Assembly (NCBI RefSeq): GCF_025290915.1
Contig: NZ_JAOCQE010000030.1
Location: forward strand, 1-39,505
From: Streptomyces sp. 15-116A
GTDB lineage: Bacteria > Actinomycetota > Actinomycetes > Streptomycetales > Streptomycetaceae
Length of the DNA: 39,505 bases
Direction of reading: 5' to 3'
Shown here: positions 1-5,925 of the stretch, in pieces
How the letters are laid out: each line of letters starts with the position of its first letter
Position numbering within the stretch: position 1 is the stretch's first letter
Position numbers and translations under genes: made by a program
Notes under the pieces: model-generated
Database searches by the model: none
What the model saw: only the letters and a program-made list of their open reading frames with translations
What the model was told of the DNA's origin: nothing

Positions 1-2
1 CC

Positions 3-398
3 GACGATCAAGGCCGCACATTATGGACCGACGCCCTGCGACCTGGGCGTATGCACGACGCCACGGCCGCCCGCAACGAAGGCATCGCCAGCTGCTTCCA
101 GCACTTCCCCGACGTCGAAGTCCTCCTCGACGACGGCTACCTGGGCCTGAGCCGCGACCACCGCGGGCAAGCGATCACACCCCCCAGAAAACCCCGCCCG
201 GGAGCACTCCCCGGCAGAGTCGAACAGTGGGAACGCGACCGCCACGGCCATTCCTCCGACCGCATCACCGTCGAACACGCCCTCGCCGATCACAAACGTT
301 GGAAGCAACTGACCCGCTGGACCCACCGCCGAGACAACCTGCCCGACACCTACCGCGCCATCGCTGGCCTCGTCTCCGACCGCACCATCAACGCCTGA
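3..398 (+). pseudogene. IS5-type transposase, C-terminal part (cut by window edge)
   Basis: This open frame enters from the left edge and ends at TGA 396-398. It reads like the C-terminal half of an IS5-type DDE transposase: LLDDGYLG carries the second catalytic Asp and RITVEHALADHKRW carries the catalytic Glu, followed by a basic helical end. Such enzymes cut and join the ends of their own IS. The N-terminal half, with the first Asp, is outside the window, so it cannot be said whether the gene is intact there. A fragment of a different IS family begins about 70 bases downstream, so the locus is probably a set of nested, decayed insertions. The family assignment is by motif only. Confidence 0.7.
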
Positions 399-469
399 AA
401 CAGGCCACGACCAGGCCAAACACGCTTCACCCACTATCACGCACCAACTCGTTACTCAACCGCCGGCGG

Positions 470-604
470 TGGCGGACACGGATGGAGCTGTCCACCGCCC
501 CCTTCGAGTACCTCGAGATCTTCCACAACCGGCAGCGCAGGCACTCCGCCCTGGGCATGCTCAGCCCGGTGGAATACGAACTCCGCGCGCCACCGGTAGC
601 GTGA
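470..604 (+). pseudogene. IS3-family transposase (OrfB) C-terminal remnant
   Basis: Only about 44 codons remain, ending at TGA 602-604. The segment FEYLEIFHNRQRRHSALGML followed by SPVEYE is the highly typical end of the IS3-family integrase (rve) domain, where NRxRRHSALG lies just after the catalytic Glu. No upstream catalytic core is present in any frame, because the preceding bases belong to the IS5-type fragment and an unrelated junction. It cannot be functional and marks an old insertion or deletion event. Confidence 0.8.
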
Positions 605-1124
605 AACCAAGTGACTCGGCTCCACCCAACTCGGGGCGCTCCGGAGCCTCCATTAGACCTGGAGCGGTTCACCGGGACGATGCGAGCCAGCCCTGGAAAG
701 TGATCCACGGGCAGCCGGAGCACACATCACTTGGTCGATGCCCTACGCCGATCCCGCGACGCCGGAAGGTAGGTTGCTGAATCAGGCCCGGATACAACAA
801 CTCAGTGCATGGATCAACGCCGCACGAGGACGGCGCGGACTCCCACGGATGGGGTTCTGACCCGGCTACGACGACCGTAAGCGATCTCACCGAGGCGACT
901 TGAATCGGGCCGTCTTGTGAAGGTCGGGGGACGGCTTGAGGTCGGCCCCACCCATCGCACCGGCCGGTGACGGGTGGGGCCGATGCGGCTCGTCTTGACC
1001 CGACGTCCATCAGCCGGGGCCAGTCGGTTCGCCTCGGGGGAACTGATTTGAGTCGCCGCATCATTCTGACTTGGCTGCGGTGTCCGACACGTTTGAGAGA
1101 GCCGAAGAGAACGCGGAGTAGCAA
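605..1124. other. gene-free stretch with one long hairpin
   Basis: No coding frame in these 520 bases resembles a protein I recognise; open frames on both strands have poor composition. It probably holds IS debris. The one clear structure is the two-level inverted repeat at 942-983. The 3' end provides the Shine-Dalgarno-like CGGAG ahead of the GTG at 1125. Confidence 0.5.
942..983. terminator. two-level perfect inverted repeat
   Basis: Bases 942-953 pair perfectly with 972-983 (12 bp), and the loop itself contains a perfect 12-base palindrome at 958-969. The hairpin is GC-rich without a T-run on either side, which is normal for Streptomyces terminators. It could instead be an IS-end structure, since it sits between IS debris and the gene at 1125. 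Confidence 0.45.
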
Positions 1125-1556
1125 GTGACAGGTATCGACGAGGCTGGTGGCGCTCCCGAAAGGTGTGGTCCTTTGGCTGAACTGCGGCTGGCCAGAATGG
1201 CTCTTGCGGTGTGCGAGGACCTGGCTCTGGCAGGGATGCCGGCAGCCTACGCAGGGAGTTCCTTCGACGGACTAAGTAGGGCAGTCTCAGGAGCCGTCGT
1301 TTTTCACGCGCCGTACAACGACGAATCTGCCGGTGTCTACGTCAAATGGGAACCGCATCCGATGCTTGTAGGACAGATTCTCCGACCCGAAGCATCAGAC
1401 ACCAGGGCACTTGCTGTGGGTTCCGCCGCCGCGGAAGCCATGCGCCAGGCGCTGTGCAAGGTCCTCGGTGCCGCTGGCTGGGCTGCGTGGGAGTACACAA
1501 ACTCAGTCACTGGCGAGCTCTACTTGAAGGTCGGTGAGAAGGCGCCGGGGGAGTAA
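1125..1556 (+). CDS. hypothetical protein, 143 aa
   Basis: I do not recognise the family. The GTG start is preceded by CGGAG at a usable distance. The protein is soluble by appearance, with no signal peptide or membrane segment. It has an N-terminal amphipathic stretch (about residues 18-35), a strand-rich middle with GVYVKWEPHP, and a C-terminal helix rich in Ala followed by GELYLKVGEK. The size, the mixed alpha/beta look and the nearby orphan immunity gene at 2280 would suit another immunity-like or effector-partner protein, but that is inference. It lies isolated between IS remnants, with lower GC than the core genes, which suggests recent acquisition. Confidence 0.55.
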   Translation: MTGIDEAGGAPERCGPLAELRLARMALAVCEDLALAGMPAAYAGSSFDGLSRAVSGAVVFHAPYNDESAGVYVKWEPHPMLVGQILRPEASDTRALAVGSAAAEAMRQALCKVLGAAGWAAWEYTNSVTGELYLKVGEKAPGE

Positions 1557-1913
1557 CTCCTGGTTGGTTCTGGTCCCGCGGTCCCACTGTGTAGGTGGCG
1601 GTGCCATGCCCGTGACCTCGAACTGTCAGTTGGGGTCTCGTTGATCATCTCGATGGTTCGCCCCAATATTTTCCCGTTCGAGAACGGGCCGTCGCGTGAG
1701 GCTGCGGGGTGGGCCGGGTTCAAAGTAGCCAATTGAGGCTCAGTTGGCTCACCAGGATCGCGCCCCGCGAAGTGGTGTAGCTGGTCGAGCGTCTGGAACG
1801 CGCGGGTGTCTGCCCGAGGCGTGCATCCACCGGTCGTGAGTGCTCCCTGAAAATGAGTAGGCCATCGCGCAAGTCTTCCTGGTGAACGAGCAGTTCGACT
1901 GGAGGAGCGCGCG
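1557..1913. other. non-coding stretch with a small hairpin
   Basis: These 357 bases hold no recognisable gene. A hairpin at 1673-1688 (CCCGTT paired with AACGGG around CGAG) lies about 115 bases after the 1125 gene and may end its transcript. The last 70 bases lead into the IS256-type transposase start and probably include the left end of that element; its exact inverted repeat could not be fixed without the partner end. Confidence 0.4.
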
Positions 1914-2150
1914 ATGGCCTTGTCCCATTCTGGCCTGATGCGGCTACTGGAGTCCCTACGTACGGCCGACGGAGTTGAGACGATCAGGTGCTTTGCGAGC
2001 GCAGCATGCAGGAGCTGATCGAGGCCGAGGCGACCGAGGGCATCGGTGCCGCCCCGGGCGAGCACTCCGAGAAGCGCGCGACCTAGAGCAACGGCCACCG
2101 GGAGCGGCTGCTGACCAGCCAGGCTGGCGGGCGACCCGACGTGACGCGCC
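1914..2150 (+). pseudogene. IS256-family transposase N-terminal remnant, frameshifted
   Basis: The ATG at 1914 starts MALSHSGLMRLLESLRTADG, typical of Mutator/IS256-type transposases of Streptomyces. After about 25 codons the frame breaks at 1986-1989, where one G appears to be missing. The next frame then reads VLCERSMQELIEAEATEGIG, and later SNGHRERLLTSQAG, the family's usual RNGxRxRxLxTxAG motif. An in-frame TAG at 2084 interrupts it as well. Similarity fades near 2150. The catalytic DDE region is gone. Frameshift, nonsense codon and truncation together show a dead copy. Confidence 0.75.
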
Positions 2151-2279
2151 CCAAGCCGCGCTCTACGGGCGACCCGGGCGCCGTCGCGGCATCTGCTTCA
2201 TGTTGCCGGAGCAGGTGGGCTGCGCGGAGTGGGCGGTTCCTCGCTAGCGGCGCCCCACCTAACAGGAGGTAAGCAGAGA

Positions 2280-2597
2280 GTGTCGATCACACTAACGCAT
2301 CGCGACGGAGCCATGGAGGTTGGTACTGAGGCCGACCTTGCAGCCCTCATCGTCGAGCTTGACGAGCCCATCGATGAGGAGCATCCAGACGTGGCGGTCA
2401 CGGACGATGATTCCGGCTGGAATGTTTCCGCGTTTCAGGACGGGACTCTGATACTCGAAAAACTCGATGACAGCGATGTGACGCCCCGCCACATTCGCAA
2501 TGTTCCACGCGCCGAAATGCTCAGGGTGATGCGCATGTTGATTCGCGGCGATCTGCTTGCCATCGAGCAGCTGGATTGGCATCCCGGCTACGGCTGA
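2280..2597 (+). CDS. Imm1-family immunity protein (orphan)
   Basis: The GTG start at 2280 is chosen because a perfect AGGAGGT lies at 2264-2270, nine bases upstream; upstream in-frame codons lack this. The 105-residue product ends with the pattern of Imm1-type immunity proteins: DDDSGWNVSAFQDG near residues 43-56, TPRHIRNV near 71-78, then a helix and the terminal DWHPGYG. Such proteins bind and neutralise a cognate toxin domain, often a nuclease or deaminase tip of a polymorphic or contact-dependent toxin. No toxin gene is visible upstream, where an IS256 remnant lies, or downstream. It is therefore either an orphan antidote kept for protection against kin or a leftover of a pair broken by the IS. 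The specific toxin cannot be told. Confidence 0.65.
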   Translation: MSITLTHRDGAMEVGTEADLAALIVELDEPIDEEHPDVAVTDDDSGWNVSAFQDGTLILEKLDDSDVTPRHIRNVPRAEMLRVMRMLIRGDLLAIEQLDWHPGYG

Positions 2598-2875
2598 ACA
2601 AGCTGAGTCCAGGCCGGTTTTGCGGGACTCTACTGGGTTGAGGGCCCGTATAATCTTGCGGGCACAATCGCAGAGACTCTTCAGTGAGTTTCGCCCTGAG
2701 TGGTGAAGGGTGTGATCGGCTGCGGTCGTGTCCTGATCGCGGAGTCAAAATGCCGTATTTCATCGGAGATGGCAACGGTGACACCAATATGTGCACCGCT
2801 CCGGACTTCGGCTCCGCGGCCCTGACGATCCCTCCGCAGTTGAGCCAATCGTCTGGGATCCCCGACAGGGTGCAG

Positions 2876-3289
2876 CTATGCCGCACCCAGCTCACACCAC
2901 ACGTACTTCCCCCGATTGCCCTCCCTGGCCAACGGCTGCCAGCCCCACACGTCGGAGCACGCCCGCACCAGCGCCAGCCCCCGCCCCTCCTCCAGACCCA
3001 GCTCCACCGCCCGCTCAAAGCACCCCGGCGGTTCCGGCGGCGCCGGATCGGTGTCCCAGGCCCCGATCCGCAACACCCCGGCCGCCCACCGCACCCGCAA
3101 AGCAGCGGGCCCTTTCGTATGCCGTACGGCATTAGCGACCAGCTCGGCGGCGAGCAACTCCGCGACATCCACGAGCCGAATGAGCCCATGCACTGTGAGG
3201 ATGAGCCTGAGGGTGCGCCGACTGACGGTGACGGCACGTGGATCGTTCGGGATGGAGAGGGAGTACTCCCAGGACTCGTTTTCGGGCAT
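2876..3289 (-). CDS. RsbW/SpoIIAB-like ATP-binding protein
   Basis: This 137-residue protein has a GHKL/HATPase_c_2 fold. The N-box helix is AAELVANAVRHTKG (Asn53), the D-box is GAWDTDP (Asp79 region), and the G-rich lid is EEGRGLALVRA (about residues 100-110). Relatives include anti-sigma-factor serine kinases, and Streptomyces has dozens of stand-alone copies. The start is ATG with GAGGAG seven bases upstream. It diverges from the XRE regulator at 3515, with a shared 225-base promoter region. RsbW-like ATPases commonly sit beside WhiJ-like and DUF397 genes, so it probably belongs to that regulatory trio. Its partner sigma factor or anti-anti-sigma factor is not in the window. Confidence 0.8.
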   Translation of the reverse strand: MPENESWEYSLSIPNDPRAVTVSRRTLRLILTVHGLIRLVDVAELLAAELVANAVRHTKGPAALRVRWAAGVLRIGAWDTDPAPPEPPGCFERAVELGLEEGRGLALVRACSDVWGWQPLAREGNRGKYVWCELGAA

Positions 3290-3514
3290 GCGTGAACTCC
3301 TCGTTCATTGACCGCAATTGAGGCGAGGCCCGGTGGCAGTGCCGCAGCCGTCATGGCAGGACGGAGCGGTGCGCTTCCGGCACCCCGATGTGGCACATCG
3401 TGTGCGTCGCGTCACCGACGGTAGAGCAAAAATTTCTCCTCACGCAAGGTGATCGCGTACTCTGGCACCCGAACGAGGCAAGTACGCAAGGCGGTTGAAG
3501 AGCGGACGAGGAAC
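3290..3514. promoter_or_regulatory. divergent promoter region, ATPase gene / XRE gene
   Basis: The gap between the two divergent regulators contains an AT-rich spot at 3427-3438, rare in this genome. TACTCT at 3459-3464 could be a -10 for the rightward gene. If so, the transcript starts near 3471 and the start at 3515 is favoured over the GTG at 3449. No convincing -35 boxes were found, so this is tentative. Confidence 0.3.
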
Positions 3515-4366
3515 GTGGCGCCAAGAAGCCAACCCACGGCACGACAGGTGCGCCTGGGCACGGAGCTGCGTCGCATGCGCGAGGCGGCCGGCCTCAAGGC
3601 CCGTGAGGTAGCGGGGCTGTTGAGCTCGACATCCGCCCAGATGAGCCAGGTCGAGGCAGGGCTCGCGGGAGTGAGCGAGGAACGGCTACGGCGTCTGGCC
3701 GCTCACTACGCCTGCGCCGACGAAGCATTGATCGAGGCCCTGGTGACCATGGCCACCGAGCGTGGCACGGGCTGGTGGGAGGAGTACCGGGGAGTGCTGC
3801 CGCCCGTGTTCCTCGACGTCGCGGAGACCGAGCACCATGCGACCTTCCTGCGCGAGGTCGTCACCAGCCACGTCCCGGGGCTTCTGCAAACGCCGGACTA
3901 CGCCCGGGCGGTGTTCGGCTACATGGTCCCGGAGCTGCCCAGCAGCGAGTTGGAGCCTCGGGTGGAACACCGCATGAGACGCCGGTCCGTCCTGGAGCGG
4001 GACGATCCCACACCGTATGAGACCGTCGTGCACGAGGCAGCACTCAGGATTCTGGTGGCGGATCGCCGCATCGCCCGTATGCAGCTCCGCGCGATTCTCG
4101 ACGCTGTGGAGCGAGGTCATGCGACGGTACGGGTCATCCTGTTCGACACGGAGGGATTTGCCGGAGCCGGGATCGAGATGATGTACATCGGCGGCCCTCT
4201 CCCCCGGCTCGACACCGTGCTGCGAGACGCCCCGCACGGAACAGCCTTCATCGACGCCGAATCCCAACTGGCCCGCTTCCGCGCTCTGCTCAATAAGGTG
4301 AAGAAGGCGGCACTGAACCCGGTGGCGTCACGGGACTACATCCACCGCATGGCGAAGGAACTGTGA
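3515..4366 (+). CDS. XRE-family regulator with DUF5753 (WhiJ/Scr1-like)
   Basis: The protein of 283 residues begins VAPRSQPTARQVRLGTELRR. Residues about 14-66 form a Cro/C1 helix-turn-helix (REVAGLLSSTSAQMSQVEAG), followed by the long DUF5753 domain with FLREVVTSHVPGLLQTPDYA near 111-130 and the usual HEAALRILV and GxGIEMMYI segments. The start at 3515 matches the usual family N-terminus; an in-frame GTG at 3449 is the alternative. The DUF397 gene follows nine bases after the stop, as in whiJ- and scr1-type clusters that influence development and antibiotic production. The XRE and DUF397 proteins are thought to act as an interacting pair. DNA targets are unknown, but its own divergent promoter region is a reasonable guess. 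Confidence 0.88.
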   Translation: MAPRSQPTARQVRLGTELRRMREAAGLKAREVAGLLSSTSAQMSQVEAGLAGVSEERLRRLAAHYACADEALIEALVTMATERGTGWWEEYRGVLPPVFLDVAETEHHATFLREVVTSHVPGLLQTPDYARAVFGYMVPELPSSELEPRVEHRMRRRSVLERDDPTPYETVVHEAALRILVADRRIARMQLRAILDAVERGHATVRVILFDTEGFAGAGIEMMYIGGPLPRLDTVLRDAPHGTAFIDAESQLARFRALLNKVKKAALNPVASRDYIHRMAKEL

Positions 4367-4375
4367 GGCGCCCCC

Positions 4376-4594
4376 ATGACCGAGGCCACCCGCTGGCAAA
4401 AGTCGTCGTACTCCGGCGGCGGTGACGGCAACACCTGCGTGGAGATCGCCCGTGTGGACACCGATGTGGCGATACGCGACTCCAAGCGCCCCTCCCACGC
4501 CACACTCACCGTCACCGCCGGAGTCTTCACCACCTTCGTGGAGGAGTTGAAGGCCTACTACACCGTCACCGACTTCGCCGAGTTCCGACACTGA
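4376..4594 (+). CDS. DUF397 (BldB-like) protein with glmS-derived tail
   Basis: The 72-residue product carries the DUF397 signature: WQKSSYSGGGDGNTCVEIA (residues 7-25), VAIRDSKRP (31-39), then a short helix FTTFVEELK. BldB, a developmental regulator of Streptomyces, is of this type. It is translated right after the XRE gene and is probably its partner. The last 12 residues, YYTVTDFAEFRH, are unusual. They are encoded exactly by the direct repeat 4556-4605, the antisense reading of a copy of the glmS 3' end. The domain itself seems complete, so the tail is an addition rather than a loss. Whether it alters function is unknown. Confidence 0.85.
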   Translation: MTEATRWQKSSYSGGGDGNTCVEIARVDTDVAIRDSKRPSHATLTVTAGVFTTFVEELKAYYTVTDFAEFRH

Positions 4595-4605
4595 TCCACC
4601 CCGTT
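4556..4605. repeat. outer copy of the glmS 3' end (att-like direct repeat)
   Basis: This 50-base segment matches 5927-5976 at 44 positions, including 19 identical bases in a row (4561-4579). Read on the minus strand it encodes NGVDQCRNSAKSVTV then TAG (4557-4555), a slightly diverged copy of the GlmS C-terminus, NEVDQPRNLAKSVTVE. It forms the left boundary of the segment containing the nuclease gene. Confidence 0.8.
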
Positions 4606-4776
4606 GAGCACGCCTACCAGCCCACGTAAACGAGGTCACGTTACTCGCCCTCTGGCGTTGCCCAGTGGCCGTTGGGCCGCCCGCTTCTTTGGCCAGTGTC
4701 GTGCTTCCACGCCCCGAGTAAAGGGCGCTCCCTGGGGTCGCGTCTCGCCTGCACGCCGGGTGGGCTCACCGGCGAG

Positions 4777-4862
4777 CGGCCGGTGGAGGGATGGGGGAGG
4801 TGATGGGCGGTGCGTTCACTGCCGAGGCGGCTCGGCGAGTGTGAATCACCCTCCACCGGCCG
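4777..4862 (-). terminator. nested inverted repeat behind the Rpn gene
   Basis: The outer arms 4777-4790 and 4849-4862 are perfect 14-base complements. Inside, TTCAC 4815-4819 pairs with GTGAA 4841-4845, and GCCGAG 4821-4826 with CTCGGC 4831-4836 around a four-base loop. It starts eight bases after the nuclease stop codon, so it could terminate that transcript. The elaborate nesting also resembles end or recognition structures of mobile elements. Confidence 0.5.
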
Positions 4863-4869
4863 TTCGTCG

Positions 4870-5814
4870 TTACTCCTGCCCGGCGGGCTCGTGGGGGTGC
4901 GTCTCCTGGGCGGCGGCGTCCGGGCCCGTCTCGAAGAGATCTTCTGCTCGCTCGACCGTGCCTGACCGGTCGAGCCAGTCGTCGAGGCACGCAAGATCCG
5001 TGCAGCCGCTGATGCGGGCGCGTACCGCGTCGGAGACGGTGAGGCCGCGGACTTCGAGCACGCGCAGGATCCCTTCAGCCTTGCCCTTGGCCTCTCCCTG
5101 TGCCTGACCGTCCAGGTACGCCTCCTCGAACACCGTTCCCCGGCCCGGAAAATAGGTGACGACCATCTTCTCCAACTCCCTCCACATCTCTCGGGCCGGA
5201 GTGTTCTCCAGGCCCACCTCCAACAGTTCCGACCAGTACGTGGCGGTGGCCTTGTCGAACGACCGCATTCCGCGCGCCAGTAGATTCAGTATGGCCTCGA
5301 TGCCACGGCTCTCGCTGTGCACGATGGCGGAGAACGTCGCCAGCGCCGGCTGCTGGGCCACCACCGCTTCGTCCGTGATCTCCGGGACGCTGTCCGGACC
5401 GAGTACGAAGGGCCGCGTGACCTGGCTCGTCCAGGGCCCGACCCGGCACTCGAAGGGACCGCCGGCCGCCCACTTCGCCGTGAAGCGGCTGCGGCAGACG
5501 GCGACGAGCAGCACCGGAAGGCCGAACTTCGCGCGCAGATACGCCAGGTAGTAGGACCAGTTGGCTCCCTTGTCAGCCGCCGGGCTGGTCTGGGCCTCGA
5601 TGGCGAGGAGGAAAGCCTCCCCCTCCGACGGCTCGACCTTCAGCACCGTGTCCACGCGGCGTTCCAGCGGCTTCAGCTCCGTCGCATCGGGAGTCACGAG
5701 CTCGATGTCCGCCTTGGCGGGCGGTGGCATGCCGAGGGCTTCGAAGATCGGCGCGAGAACCTCGGGATGATCCTGGAAGATCCGGTGCGAGGTCTCGTGG
5801 GTGGATGTGACCAT
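4870..5814 (-). CDS. Rpn-family / PD-(D/E)XK nuclease-like protein
   Basis: The 314-residue protein resembles the transposase-like Rpn family of PD-(D/E)XK nucleases, common in actinomycetes. Asp55 in ERRVDTVL, then Glu73 and Gln75 in LAIEAQT, form a D...E-x-Q version of the active site. The middle contains the family stretch WSYYLAYLRAKFGLPVLL. The C-terminal part has GQAQGEAKGKAEGILRVLEV and ends in a helical LDDWLDR region with an acidic tail. E. coli RpnA cleaves DNA and raises RecA-independent recombination; activity here is inferred. The start ATG has no Shine-Dalgarno but has TAGATT six bases upstream, suggesting a leaderless mRNA. The gene is the only one between two direct copies of the glmS 3' end, and so is the likely cargo or driver of that segment. 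Confidence 0.8.
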   Translation of the reverse strand: MVTSTHETSHRIFQDHPEVLAPIFEALGMPPPAKADIELVTPDATELKPLERRVDTVLKVEPSEGEAFLLAIEAQTSPAADKGANWSYYLAYLRAKFGLPVLLVAVCRSRFTAKWAAGGPFECRVGPWTSQVTRPFVLGPDSVPEITDEAVVAQQPALATFSAIVHSESRGIEAILNLLARGMRSFDKATATYWSELLEVGLENTPAREMWRELEKMVVTYFPGRGTVFEEAYLDGQAQGEAKGKAEGILRVLEVRGLTVSDAVRARISGCTDLACLDDWLDRSGTVERAEDLFETGPDAAAQETHPHEPAGQE

Positions 5815-5862
5815 GCGCGCAATCTAGGTCGGGAAATGGGCGGGATTTCCGGGCCCCCGGAA
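5815..5862 (-). promoter_or_regulatory. candidate promoter and operator of the Rpn gene
   Basis: TAGATT (complement of 5821-5826) ends six bases before the ATG at 5814, the spacing expected of a -10 box for a leaderless transcript. Two overlapping inverted repeats lie upstream: GGAAAT 5832-5837 with ATTTCC 5845-5850, and TTCCGG 5847-5852 with CCGGAA 5857-5862. They would cover the -35 region and could bind a repressor. Confidence 0.4.
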
Positions 5863-5925
5863 TACGTTCACCCATTCGAGTGGCGAAGAAACCTTCACCC
5901 GCCCGGTCCCTCCAGCCCCGGAGAA

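Noticed and set aside
605..1124. tRNA or other RNA gene in the gap
   Set aside because: No cloverleaf or known RNA signature was found; only the nested hairpin is structured.
2188..2247. C-terminal end of a DddA-like deaminase toxin upstream of the Imm1 gene
   Set aside because: Only a C...LPE resemblance; no HAE-type zinc motif in any frame and the upstream codons are IS256 debris.
2649..2654. Perfect TATAAT as a promoter
   Set aside because: No -35 box at 16-19 bases upstream and no plausible plus-strand gene downstream; the next gene is on the minus strand.
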